Source: Pelargonium cotyledonis
Taxonomy: Eukaryota; Streptophyta; Magnoliopsida; Geraniales; Geraniaceae
Reading direction: 5' to 3'
Assembly (NCBI GenBank): GCA_036897625.1
Contig: JAYMTA010000150.1
Coordinates: forward strand, 1-37,007
Length of the DNA: 37,007 nucleotides
Every line of letters starts with the position of its first letter. Position 1 is the stretch's first letter. Below are positions 1 through 10,860 of the stretch, one piece after another. A program made the translations under genes and the position numbers. The notes under the pieces were generated by a model. That model was not told the origin of the DNA, did no database searches, and worked only from the letters and a program-made list of their open reading frames with translations.

Positions 1-119
1 GTCATCTGGGTTGCCTTCAAATGGAGGGCTAGGATCTCTTCTAATCAATACATGTAAAATACATGAGATTTTCAATACATGCAACAAATGTTTCTCTTTT
101 CAAATTTAAAATTCTTCAA

Positions 120-260
120 CATCTCATCATATATATCCTGATCCTGCCACGTAAGCACTAATCAGTGACGTGTCAAAGATTTTGTAGGTTTTCTCGAATC
201 CCAACATAACGGCTCATTTCGCTCATTCTTCGCTCCAAAATTGAACTCAAAACTCAACTC
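120..260 (+). promoter_or_regulatory. Probable promoter of the MAP65-3-like gene, with an MSA core
   Basis: The sequence upstream of the MAP65-3-like locus contains AACGG at 208-212, within CATAACGGCTC. AACGG is the core of the mitosis-specific activator (MSA) element, which three-repeat MYB factors bind to drive G2/M expression. MAP65-3 genes are known to be expressed in this phase, so the match fits the gene downstream. An ACGT-core motif lies at about 168-172. No clear TATA box is visible at the usual spacing. A five-base core occurs often by chance, so the call rests on its position rather than on the motif alone. Confidence 0.45.
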
Positions 261-404
261 TCAAGCAAGCGTTACCTTTCTCTTCTCTGCAGGGTTTTGG
301 TCAACCCACAATCTAATCAAAACCAATCTCTTCTCAATCTCACACCAAATCATCGCTCCGGCCACCGCAACACCTCACTGTTTCTTCATTTTCCGGCGAC
401 TTCT
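230..404 (+). other. Probable 5' untranslated exon of the MAP65-3-like gene
   Basis: This pyrimidine-rich leader (many CTCAA and TCTTC runs) ends in a good donor, TTCT|GTAAGC, at 405. It contains an open frame from 297, but the peptide resembles nothing I know and has no family features, so I treat it as leader. The following intron would run to the coding exons. The transcription start is not determined; 230 is a rough guess from the change in composition just after the MSA core. Confidence 0.4.
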
Positions 405-907
405 GTAAGCCAATTTTTATTCAATCTATTTGCTAGGTCCGCTCGCGAATTTAGTTTTGTTAGACTTCTATATATATACGCAGATTCTTCTGATGAATTA
501 CCTTGGTTTAATTGTTAATTATCTAGTGGTTAATTTTCAATTGTTGACTAGTCTAGAAATGGAAATTGCAGGGTGAGTATTTAGGGATTGTTGATTTGTT
601 TCCGTACACATTTTGCTTCCTAGTCTGATTTGGGTGCAGAGGCAACAAATTAAAGACTGTTTGTACTAGTTGTGCTGTTACTGCTTTATGGCTTTTAAAT
701 GTGTCTAAGAACTTTCTATTATATTTTCTGCTAAACTAGGTGCTTTTGAGGCCAATTTTTCGTGTTTTGATTATAAGTTGCAAGACTAGTGGTTAATTTC
801 ATGTTTTGGTTAATATTGAGAAAAATGGTCAAGAGGTTTTTTGCACTTTCTAATTTCTATACCCTGCAATGTCAGGTTTGTTTGGATTTTTGAAATGTAA
901 AAATTGT

Positions 908-970
908 CAGTTGCTCATAGATAATGGGTTTCAATTGGAGTAGATGGCTGAAACATTGATGTACAGACAA
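908..970 (+). pseudogene. Degraded first coding exon of the MAP65-3-like gene
   Basis: MAP65-3 proteins start with about 24 residues ending in a QLETTCGTLLYELQ-like stretch, encoded by a separate first coding exon. Here the codons for Q-L-E (932-940) and T-L-M-Y (953-964) occur in one frame at exactly the expected spacing. The four codons between them are changed and include TAG at 941-943. The expected ATG region (911 on) reads TTG and is out of register by one base. No proper donor follows; AGA|GTGAAC is the best. The match is short, so I am only fairly sure that this is the relic and that a working first exon does not lie elsewhere. No alternative first exon that keeps the frame into 1399 was found between 1 and 1398. 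Confidence 0.5.
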
Positions 971-1398
971 ACCTAGAGTGAACATGGCCTTGACGATGAT
1001 AGAGGAAATACTATTTTTGCGTATTTTTGTGTGGAAATAGTCAAGGATTATCTCTTCCTTTTTCACTTTTGAGAAGTCTTCATTGATCCCCCACATCGAT
1101 AACAGTTTGACAATCTTGAATTGTGTTTACTCAAATCCTCGTGAACCTCTGGCTTTTAATGTTGTCATTTCCAGCGGCATTTGCTTGATGCATGATGTAT
1201 CCTCAACGGGACTGCTTTGTGCACAACGAAACAACTTGTGGATCTCTTCTAAAGGAATTAAAGGTGGTCTAGAAATATTAATAGATGAAGCTTGATTTTA
1301 TATTTCTATTATTTCTACATCCAGTACATTTTATTATGTTTCATATAATAAGTTTGTGTATTACACTCATTTTCTTTTCTCTTGGTTGTCAAAATTAG

Positions 1399-4300
1399 AA
1401 AATATGGGTTGAAGTTGGAGAGCCTGACATTAAAAGGGATACAATGCTGCATGAAATTGAGCAAGAATGCCTGGAGGTATATAGGAGAAAGTTGGACCAT
1501 GCCAGAAAGTGTAAGGCTCGGCTCGAGCAAGCAATATCATGCTCTGAATTAGAACTTGCAGAAATTTGCTCTGCAATGGGTGAGAAGCCACATGTAAGTC
1601 TGTAAAAGAAGGAATGTATTTCTTAAGATTCTTGTCTATTACCAGAAAGACTTCCTATTTGGTTACAAACTTTTCATTTCATTACCTTCAGCTCAGTCAG
1701 AAGCATGGTGGTAGATTGAAGAAAGAACTGGAAACAATCACTCCACAACTAGAGTATGCGAGGAAGAAAAAAATTGAGAGAAGAAACATATTCTTCGAAG
1801 TTGTTAACCAGTTAAATCATATTTCTGAGGAAATCTATGGGTCAGCGGAAAATACTGTTTATAAGATAGTTGTGGATGAAACGGACTTGTCCATGGAAAG
1901 ACTAGAACAACTAAAACAGCAGCTGCATGAACTTCAGAATGAAAAGGTTTGATTTCATTATACATTTGGTCACAAACAATGTCACTAACTCACTATGTAA
2001 TTGCCAGCTTCAGTCGTTGAATTGGAAACAGTTACTGATTTTAATGACAAAAGATGTGAATGTTTTGGGAAACAAATGGTTTTGTTGAAAACTAGAAAAC
2101 AATTTGAGGCTTCTATAGTGGATGAGGCTTTTATATTTGATAATTGATAATTGAGACTGAAGATCCTAATGATTTTTTTAAAAGGATTCATAGCCGACCC
2201 CAACAATGTTAGGTAAATACTATGTGTGTTGTACGAGATGCTGTACTACTAGCAAGTGAAATATCACATGTTTGTGTTAAGAGTGATGAATATATTATCT
2301 TTTATTTATAATAATTTTAGTCTTCTTTCTTAACGAAAGGTTAATATGCCTAAACTTGTCTAACATTATCTGCAGACCAAACGTTTGGAGCAGATATCAA
2401 AACACATGGACACTCTGAACCTGCTGTGTGTGATGCTTGATATGGATTTCAAACACACTGTTTGTGAGGTCCACCCCAATTTTTGTGGTTCTAAAGGAGT
2501 ACAAGAAATATATAACAATACAATGGAGAGGTTGGCTTCTGCAGTACAGAGTCTGCAAGAGATCAAGATACAACGAATGCTCAGAGTCAGTACTTTTCTA
2601 ACCATAGTTCTTATCTTGTGTGCTGTCACATAATCTCTATCTGACCCTTAAAGCTCTAATAGCTTCAAGGTCTTGCAACTTCTCTACTGGAGCTATGGAT
2701 ATTGATGAATACACCAGAAGAAGAGCAAGAAATGTATCAGAAAGTTATCAGTATCATCACTGCTTCGGGTTCTGACATTCTTGAGCCTAAGATGCTTTCT
2801 ATGAAATTCATTAACCATGTGAGTGCAATTTAGATTCAGTTCTAGCCCTTTGCGGTTAATATTTTGATTATGCTCATAGAATGTGTAACTTTTGTTCAAT
2901 TTCCTGCAGGTCGAGGAAGAGGTATTAAGGCTGGAGCAGCTTAGATCAAGTAAACTGAAAGAGCTTGTTCTAAGAAAGAGGTTGGATTTGGATGAGATAT
3001 GCAGGAAGACACACATGGTTGCAGTAGAACGTAGTTCGATAGACTATTTGATTGAAGCTATAGAATCTGGTAAGTCGAATTACGACAGACAGTATTTGCG
3101 TAAATGGTTATCAAAGTGACATATAAATGGTATTTTTAGACTTTTAGTGGGGAAAATGTGTTATTCATTACCAGATTTCTCCATTGTCACATGAGGGCTA
3201 TTACTTGCAATGTTAAGCTTTCTTGAAAAATTAAGAAATAAATTGATGCACATTTCTTCCTCCCATTAAAAATTACATAGATATGCAAGGGTAGTTTATG
3301 TAACTTTGCCAAACCTAATAAGTCTTTTTGAAACCAAATGAAATATCAGAAACTGTATTTGATTGTAGGAGCTGTGGATACTGCACACCGATTGGAAAGA
3401 ATAGACATTCATATTGCAAAGGTCAAAGAAGAAGCATTAAGCAGGAAAGAAATACTTGAGAAGGTTGAGAAGTGGTTGGCTTCTTGTGAAGAAGAGTGTT
3501 GGCTAGAAGAGTACAACAGGGTTGAACATTTTTTTTTTCTTTATATTGTGTGATTATTTAGTTCTTTTGAAGCAAGGTATGTACTCTTCCTACTTAACAT
3601 ATTGTGAGAATTCAGGATGAGAATCGCTACAATGCTGGAAGAGGTACACATCTAACCTTGAAGCGTGCAGAGAAAGGGCCATGGTAAATAAGATTCCTGG
3701 TAATATCCCTTGTCCTCAATTTATTATTTTTCAGTAAAAAGGATTTGAGAGGTCATTTCAACATCCAGTTGTATCTGTATCCAATCTTGGCAGACTATAA
3801 CAACATCCAATAAAATGGGGTTACTTTTCAAGCCTCAAAAGTACGTTTATATTTAGCACTGCTTTTGTTTTATAAGTTTCACCATTCTGGTGTTGTTAGA
3901 GCAGCTATGGTGGAGGTGCTGACTTCAAAAACCACAGTTTGGGAGAAAGAAAGAGGAACTGAATTCTTATATGACGGTGTAAGTACCTTAATTTAGGACA
4001 AGTTCCTCCAAGTCTCCTGATTAGCCAAAACTTGATCTCTTGTCGAAATTTATTAAACTTCTGTTTTAGTTGGGCAGTACTATCCGGGTGCTACTTCAAT
4101 GATTTTCCGGTGCAAAGATTGTTTCATGATCACGTTTCTTATTTAGGTACGACTACTTTCTATGCTTGAACAGTACAGCAGCTTAAGGAAAGAAAAAGGA
4201 GAAGAAAGACAAAGGCACAGAGTAAGGACCTTTTTATCATGTTAACTTTAATCACCTTGAAATTTGCTTACAAAACATCATCCTCTACATGACCTTCTGC

Positions 4301-5146
4301 AATCATTTCACTTAATATAGGAACAAAAAAGACTTGAGGGACAGCTGATGGCAGAGCAAGAAGCAGTTTTTGGGTCCAAACCAAGTCCATCGAAGAATTC
4401 AAAGGTGTCTAAAACTTCATCAGGCAATGCAATTGACAGGAAACTATCCCTTTGCGCAGCCAAGCTTTCATATCCAAAACCTGTTAACGATAGCTTCCGG
4501 TTTGGGCCCAAAAAGAAGAGTGACTTTGCAAATAGAAAATGCTCTCTGAATCCACAACAATATGGTGGTTCTGCTCTGTACTCTGGTAATTGTTTTATTT
4601 GATTAAACATTATTATTTCATAACAAAATGAAACATATATATTAGGAGCAGTTGATTTGGTGCTTGCATACGTGTTTTTATGAATCTATCTCAAATATCA
4701 TATATGCAGCTAGGCGAAACTCTGAGATAGCTGGTCATCTAGTAAGGAAGCATTTGAGTGCACCAAAGGCACACAAAACCGAATCAGTGTTGATTCGGAA
4801 GCCCCTATCTCCGGTTACTTCCACGGTACCATCGGAGGCTAATATAGCAAAAACCGTGAAAGACGAGCGGAGAGTTCAGAATGGGACCAGTACTAGGTGT
4901 AGCAAGACCCCGACATCCAAGAAAACTTCCATTGATGATGAAGAAATCACAACTCGGACGACGAGGACGAGGACAGTGAGTGTTCCAGTGGCAGCCACCC
5001 CTCCAACCTTGTCACATCCCATGTTGACAGCCACAACACCATCTACACCTTGTGCATCTGGTGCCAATACAATTACAAAGGTTGTTGAAATTAACTACTC
5101 TTTTGAAGAGTTGAGAGCAGGTTTCATCCATCCCAAGCTACTCTAA
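1399..5146 (+). pseudogene. MAP65-3/PLEIADE-like microtubule-associated protein gene, probably broken
   Basis: The family (MAP65/PRC1/Ase1) crosslinks antiparallel microtubules; the MAP65-3 type acts at the phragmoplast midzone in cytokinesis. Exons by eye: 1399-1593, 1692-1946, 2376-2585, 2663-2818, 2910-3069, 3369-3520, 3616-3699, 3905-3978, 4147-4221, 4321-4585, 4710-5146. All joins have GT-AG borders and consistent phases. Recognisable parts include [28 protein letters not shown], the microtubule-binding region NRYNAGRGTHLTLKRAEK, then GSKPSPSK, RKPLSP and a C-terminal YSFEE box near the end, as in MAP65-3. Two faults appear. The first coding exon is a relic. The exon 3616-3699 is 84 bases where phase demands 88, and the loss near 3676-3679 leads to TAA at 3685-3687. 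A product stopping there would lack most of the microtubule-binding C-terminus. An assembly error or a rare allele could mimic the second fault. A start at the internal ATG 1444 is possible. Confidence 0.85.
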
Positions 5147-5685
5147 TGACTCTCTGTTTGGCTTCACTTCTTCAATTCATCATGACTCAATTTCTAATAA
5201 TATATATACATTGCCTTTTTTATTTCTCATCCCCATTGCTGTGAGCGCATCAGTAAAATTCAGAGCATGTATTATTTACATCATGTGTAGATGGCAGTTT
5301 GAGAACTGCCATGAATTAAGCTTGTTTGTATTTAATATAATTGCGTGTTTGTGCAATGTTCATGTTGGATTATGTTCATTTGAATGCGACTAAAGATAAG
5401 ATTATATATTCCATAAAAAAATAAGATGATATCAAGTTTAGTTGTGCCATTTATACATATAAACATGTTAGTTGTGACGTGCCAATGGGAACTCATTTAT
5501 TGAAATGTGGTGTGTGAGCTGTGTGTTCGTGTTTGATATTTTTACACAATTATATATTAAAGGTATCGCACTTATTCTGATTTCACACGATACGCTGACA
5601 TAGATGAGGTACTCTAATCTTGTAAGTTACATCCATAGGTTAGGTTGGCTTATGGGCGAGCGACAACTCGGTATGGTTTGAATTA
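5147..5685. other. Intergenic DNA, 3' flank of the MAP65-3-like gene
   Basis: This AT-rich stretch should hold the 3' untranslated region and polyadenylation site. TA-rich tracts such as the one at 5199-5210 could act as polyadenylation signals, but no canonical AATAAA is seen close to the stop. A short open frame at 5211-5393 has no recognisable features. Nothing else is visible. Confidence 0.4.
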
Positions 5686-6985
5686 GCATTTTTGGTTTGA
5701 GAATGGGAATGAAAATGAGATTTTCATTAATGGTGTTTAGATTAGAACGCATCTATTTCGATTCTCATTCTCTCACTCTTGAGTAATTTGATTATCATAT
5801 GTTGGATGGATGAATGAGATTCCAATTTCCGTGTTTTCACTTTTTACTTTACGATTCAAACTTTAAAAATTCACAACTTTGTGCTCGAATGTACGATTGA
5901 CATAAATATTTTTTGGTTTCTTATAACTTTACAAGATGAACATTATTATAATTATAATTTTTTTTTTCAAATAACTTATATTTATAACCAAAAATTCTGG
6001 AATAAAAAAAATTAAAACAAAAAACAAAAATTTGAAACCAGTTTCGTATTAGAATTTCGGATCGAATACGAATTTACAAAACACACACATATGTATATTC
6101 ACACCAGTTGTGACAATTCAAATTTTGAATCGGAATTTATGTTTTCAAATTCTGATTTACAATTCGAATTCGATCCGAAAGAAGTTCGAATTAGAAAAAA
6201 TTGAATTCTGAATTTAATCATGAATTCAACTCACATATACACACACACACACACACACACGTGTACGTTCAAAATAAGTTGTGATGATTCAAATTCGTAT
6301 TGAATTTGATTTTATGTTTCGAATTCAGATTTATAAACATAAATTCGAATCTGATCCGAAAGAAGTTCGAATTAAATGAAATCGATTTTAATTAACACAC
6401 ACACACACACAAACACACAGATATATATATACACATTCAAAATCAGGTGTAACAATTCGAATTTCGCATCGATTTTGAATTTATGTTTTCAAATTCAGAT
6501 TTATTAACATAAAATCCAATCTGATATGAAAGAAGTTCGGATTTGATGAAATCGAATTTTGAATTCATTTAACATATAAATACACACACACACATACATT
6601 CAAAATCAGTTGTGACGATTCATATTTCACATCGGATTTGAATTTATGTTTTCGAATTCAAATTTATAAACTTTAATTCGAATCCGATCCATTAAATTAG
6701 TTGTGATGATTCAAATTTTGGTAGTGATTTCTTATATTAAAAAAAATTGCAGCGTTTATTAATTTTTAAATTACAAGTAACTTTTTTTGGTATAATTATT
6801 TAGATATTTGTAAAATTGCGAATAATTTGATCGATTTCAGTTTTAACAATTTATAATTTTTGTTAACCAAATAATAACAATTGGAAAAAAAATGATTCTC
6901 ATTTTCACACTTTAATTGATCCTAACAACATTTCATGGGAATGGAAATGACGAATGGAAGGAAACGCAACCTTCATGTGTACTAT
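5686..6985. mobile_element. Possible non-autonomous element with weak inverted ends
   Basis: The left end (about 5690-5745) is rich in GAATGGGAATGAAAATGAG and continues into CATTAATGGTGTTTAGATTA. The right end (about 6895-6965), read on the opposite strand, has CATTCCCATGAAATG followed by TTGTTAGGATCA. By eye the two share about three quarters of their bases over 20 positions, in inverted orientation. Such GAATGGGAATG-rich ends are common in plant non-autonomous DNA elements. The interior is AT-rich, non-coding and holds the 169-bp tandem repeat. No target-site duplication was identified, so the boundaries are soft and the class is unknown. Confidence 0.3.
6060..6725. repeat. Tandem repeat of about 169 bp, four copies, with CA microsatellites
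   Basis: A unit containing TTCAAAATCAGTTGTGACGA, then a TTCGAATTCAGATTTAT-like stretch and GATCCGAAAGAAGTTCG, recurs. The TTCaaaatcagTTGTGA landmark falls at about 6098, 6268, 6436 and 6599, that is at spacings of 170, 168 and 163, with a shortened copy near 6690. Each unit carries an (AC)n run whose length varies, the longest at about 6238-6262 and 6395-6420. Copies differ by roughly 10-20 percent by eye, so the array is not brand new. Confidence 0.8.
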
Positions 6986-7692
6986 GATGATGAAATTTTA
7001 GTATTATATTAAATAGGTCATTCCAAACGTGACTCGGTTATTAAATCGGTTGCATAGCACGACCTTTTATAAGCCGGATGACACAACATGGCGTGACTAC
7101 ATTGTACTTGTCACCTTTGGCAACGAATATTTGTATTTTTTTTTTTTTTTGCAACTTAAGGCTACTCTATATTATTTTACACTCATTCCGTCTAGTTAAT
7201 TTTCAAGGATTTTTTTTTAAATATCAAATTTTTTCCTTCTTGTCAACTTTTTTTATTTATAACTATAGATTATCATGTATTTGTCACCTTCTGCAAATAG
7301 ACTACCTTAAATTTAACATTTTGAAACGTTCCTTCAAAGTCAACTTACGGAGTTGGTGGAAAATAGATCAAGACAATCCAAACAATACATTTTTTTATCT
7401 TTAAATTAGTGATTTAGCAAACAAATTACGCACGAACTATCCTACTGATTGTTAAGCGAGTTGAGTTATTCAACACAAATCCGCCACAAACTTGATTAAA
7501 CTGAAATTATATCTATTTATGTCGTGTTTGTGTCATGTTACGTGTACCATGACTCGAATTATAATTCCAATATAACTCCATCATTTGTAGACCAAAACAA
7601 TAATTGTGGTGGGTCAAATATTTAATGGTAATTGAAGGTGAGCATTTCACTCGGCTGACTCAAAGAGACGCCCCTACCTAGATAAATAATTC
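6986..7692. other. AT-rich intergenic DNA
   Basis: No gene-like structure is visible. An open frame at 7078-7404 lies in T-rich DNA and encodes a low-complexity Phe/Leu/Ile-rich peptide with no domain. A T tract sits at 7137-7150. The stretch 7440-7560 has the CGTGTTTGTGTCATGTTACG type of composition seen in some plant repeats, but no ends could be defined. Confidence 0.4.
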
Positions 7693-8151
7693 ATTATTTT
7701 TTTATCAACAATAGGTACATTCATTCAATATAAACAAGACTAAGTACAAAAGCCAAATGGCAAGAGAAAGCAGAAGACAAAAACAAAAGAAAAACATCCA
7801 AAGAAAAGCCTACAAGAGGTGCAAAATAGAAAAGGGATAACATTTTCATTGGGACAGGGTGAATTGATCAGCAACCACATCTTTAGAAGCTAGAACAACA
7901 GAATATGAGAGGGCCTACACTAACGACAAAGTTGCGAAAGACCGCGTCGTTCCTGCAAATCTAGATGATCTAGAGGGTGATGAAACAGATTAGCAGCTAG
8001 ATCCTATGATACGTTCTGGGCACCGAAGAGATGAAGGACATTGTGAGACGAAGTCCGAGACATCAAGAGGGAGAACTAAATATGTTGACCACCAGCCAAG
8101 GACCTGTTGCCATAAATCCGAGCTCCAACGGCAGTGGAGTAATAAGTGTTG

Positions 8152-8460
8152 TTAGTCTTCGATGTGAGAATTATAGAGGGAGCAGAAACATTGAGCAATA
8201 GTTAAGGGCACACTTTTGTTTTCCAAGAAGTTTGCGGTCCGAATGCTACCTAACGCTGCAAACCACGCAAATGTTTGCATTTTTGGGGGAGTCACTGGTT
8301 GCCATAAGAGTTTCGCACATGGGAGATTGACATGAGCATGTTGGAGAAGTACGGAGAAGGCCCCCTGGACTAAGAATTTGCCTTTGGATTCATGGCGCCA
8401 TAAGGGTTTGTCCTTGGATGAGTTTAAAGAATCAAACCCAAATAATAAGGAGAGGAGCAT
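8152..8460 (-). pseudogene. LINE zf-RVT (zinc-binding, RT-associated) domain
   Basis: The piece reads KDKPLWRHESKGKF, then AKLLWQPVTPPKMQTFAWFA, then IAQCFCSLYNSHIED. This is the plant LINE zf-RVT pattern: W...SGKFSVKSAY, KLIWKSKVPPKVKFFLW, then CxLC and an ES..H histidine. The downstream continuation on the - strand (below 8152) has the LHCRWSSDLWQQVLGWW block in another frame, so one more frame break separates them. It is the C-terminal tail of the same decayed LINE ORF2. Confidence 0.8.
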
Positions 8461-9378
8461 ATCAAAATTTTCTAGTTCCCAACCTCAAAGTGGTATTCTG
8501 AAGCAAACCTCCTATGGAGGAATACATCCCGATGAGTAGTGAAAAGAAATTGACGTCTCCTTTGAGATGCAAAGTGTGAATATATGAGGGAATTGGAGAG
8601 CGAGGGGAGAGTCCAAGATCCATGAGTTGAGTCAGAATTTCATATAGGTCCTATTCCCAACAATCCATTTGATATCATTAGAACTGAACAAGTCTAGAAA
8701 TCTGTTGTCTTTGTGAAGATTAGAATCTCCATTACAAGTGAAGAAGCGCGAGAGTTGCCTAAGGCGGATAAGTTCCATTCATCAATCATCAGCCATATTT
8801 GTGAAAACAAGACCTTCCACAGCGAGTTAGGTTCACAAGCAAACCTCCACCATCATTTTGCCATTAAGCTCAAGTTTGAGGTAAGAAGAGGCCGGATGCC
8901 AAGCCCGCCTTTAGATTTTGGACAACACACAATACTCCAACGAACCTTACTAATGTCCAACTTGTCTGGACCATTGGCCCAAAAGAATCATCTCTCAATG
9001 GCCTCATATTCCTTCACAACCAATTTTGGGGCCTTGAAAATTGACATGTAGTAAAGGGGAAGAAACTACAGAGTTGACTTGATTAGCATTACTCCACCCC
9101 CCAAATAGATGTAATTTGCTTGCCACAATGCAAGAAGACTTCTGAATTCGTCAATGATGGAGAGCCAGGTTGCCTTTCTCTTCAAATTCGAGCCCAAAGG
9201 AAAACCGAGATAAGTCAAGGGTAGGGAGCGGATTTGCAGCCAATCGAATCTGGAACTTCCTCACAAGAGAATTGGATTCTTGAAGTCCCTGACATAATTG
9301 GATGTCCCCGAAATGGATAACGCGAAGCATAGAGTTTAACTCAGCTTTCAACGATAAGCAGCTGTAGGGTTTCGCTAA

Positions 9379-10034
9379 CTATGATGAATAAGAATGGGGA
9401 AAGGGGGAACCTAGTTTCAATCCACAGCTCATCATCAAATTCTTAGACGGGGATCTATTAATTAGGACGATAATGGAGGATTGCAGACATCCTTGAATCC
9501 AGCACCTGAACTTGTTTAGAAAGCCCATTTGAGACATACAAAAATCAATGAAGCTCCATTCGACCCGATCGAAGGCTTGTTGGAAGTCTAACTTGAGCAA
9601 GGCAGACGACTTGGAGGTTGATTTCATAGAGTGAACCAGTTCGTTGGCGACGAGCACATTATCAGTGATTTGCCGGTCTTACACAAATGTGCTCTAGACG
9701 TCATTTATGAGAGGGGGAAGGACAAATTCAATCTAACTGCAAGCATCTTTGAGATAATTTTGTATACGAAAGAAATGAGGATGATTGGCCTATACTCGTC
9801 AAAGGATTGCGGAGATGCATATTTTGGAATGAGAGCAATGTTTGCCGAATTTATTCTAGTACCCATTTTTGCATTTACTTGAAAGCTTTGAGCAAAGGAA
9901 AATACATCATCGTTTATGATATCCCAGCACTGTTGGTGGAGGCCCATTGTGAAGCTATCAGTGTCGGTAGCCTTCGAACCATCCAAACTTTGAATGGAGG
10001 ATTTCAATTCTTGCTCACTGAAAGGGCATACCAA
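9379..10034 (-). pseudogene. LINE reverse transcriptase, N-terminal and palm parts
   Basis: The first open piece (10034-9705) carries F-SEQELKSSIQSLDGSKATDTD, the usual opening block with the PGPDG position changed to ATDTD, followed by NSANIALIPK and RPIILISFVYKIISKMLA. These are the standard blocks before the RT palm in plant LINEs. The second piece (9657-9379) is in another frame and carries LDFQQAFDRVEWSFID, the first catalytic-aspartate block, then GLKLGSPFPHS, a decayed version of the G-DPLSPF block. The frame change lies near 9660-9705. Downstream, at about 9321-9304, the place of the catalytic ADD motif reads FGDIQLC, with the second Asp lost. The enzyme is inactive. Confidence 0.85.
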
Positions 10035-10639
10035 AGCTGCAACGGCCTCCCTGGATAACTAGTTGAAAGGTAGAAAGAGGAATGAGGGTTTAGGATATGA
10101 TGAAGACAAGAATATGGCTTTGAAATAACAAGTTGCAGAGGCCTTTTTTATTTTTGGGCTTGTAGACCACACCCCATTTTAAACAACCATAGAGCTTGTT
10201 TTGGGTCAGTCTAATGTTGGCCTAACGATGAAAATAACCAGAGTTTCTATCCCCTTCCCCAATCCATTCTGCCGCCACAGAAAGGCAAGGTCACAATGAT
10301 TTTCGTGCAATTATGCTTGGAGAGAAGCTCTGGATTGCTGCTCTGATGCGGAGAGCTGACGAACATCGCATAAAAGGTCAAGGGTATTAATGGCATTTTC
10401 TAAATCACGCACCTTAAATTCCAAGTGACAAAAAATCTCAAGGTTCCACTTTTTAAGATCCTCTTTTAACAAACAGAATGTTTTCCACAACTAAAACCGG
10501 GGATTCCCGTCAACATTGTAATTGGACCAAGTAAAGAGGACAAAAATTTTAAACTCCAGATGGATAAGCCAGTAGTTTAAAAATATGAACGATCGAGGGC
10601 CACAATCACTACCAAATTTGACCCCCATTTGCAACAGTA

Positions 10640-10860
10640 ACTATTTTTGTTTTACATGAAATGTTAGGAAAAATCGTTTGTAAGTGTGTATTGCCAACAC
10701 ATTTTTCGTAAGTGTTGGCAATAAAGTATAATTGTCAACATTTTCAATTGTATGTGTCTAATAATGGAAACAAGTATTACAGATACATGTATTTTGAAAC
10801 AGTAAACATAAGTGATGAGAATAAAAATATATATTGTTACCAAAAATTTTAATTTTGTTT
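10640..10860. other. Unclassified junction with an 11-bp perfect inverted repeat
   Basis: Between the LINE's truncated end and the first LTR sequence lies AT-rich DNA with ATTGCCAACAC at 10690-10700 and its exact reverse complement GTGTTGGCAAT at 10712-10722, around an 11-base loop. Related TTGTCAACA words follow at 10731-10740. Clusters of inverted TGTTGGCAA-like words are typical of subterminal regions of CACTA (En/Spm) transposons. No CACTA terminus was found here, so this may be a remnant or chance. The exact end of the LTR is unknown. Confidence 0.35.

Larger units (their letters stand above)
7693..10635 (-). mobile_element. 5'-truncated L1-type LINE (non-LTR retrotransposon)
   Basis: Read on the - strand, the parts come in L1 order. 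First is the C-terminal end of the endonuclease (about 10630-10560, an FGSDCGPRSF-like stretch where the family has SDHCP). Next comes the linker with a DLAFLWRQNGL-type stretch, then reverse transcriptase (10034-9379 and 9351-9151), the zinc-finger zf-RVT domain (8460-8152), and a 3' UTR ending at a short A tract (T's on + at 7697-7703) after TTGTTGAT. ORF1 and most of the endonuclease are absent, as expected from 5' truncation during target-primed reverse transcription. Several stops and frameshifts make it dead. No target-site duplication was found. Confidence 0.85.

Noticed and set aside
297-518. Open frame of 73 codons in the leader region
   Set aside because: It crosses a good splice donor at 405, has no domain and fits an untranslated leader.
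7078-7404. Open frame of 108 codons
   Set aside because: It lies in T-rich DNA and encodes low-complexity Phe/Leu/Ile sequence without features.
8713-9051. Open frame of 112 codons on +
   Set aside because: It is opposite to the LINE RT and linker sequence on -, which explains the DNA better.
9631-10058. Two open frames on +
   Set aside because: Both are shadows of the LINE reverse transcriptase on the other strand.
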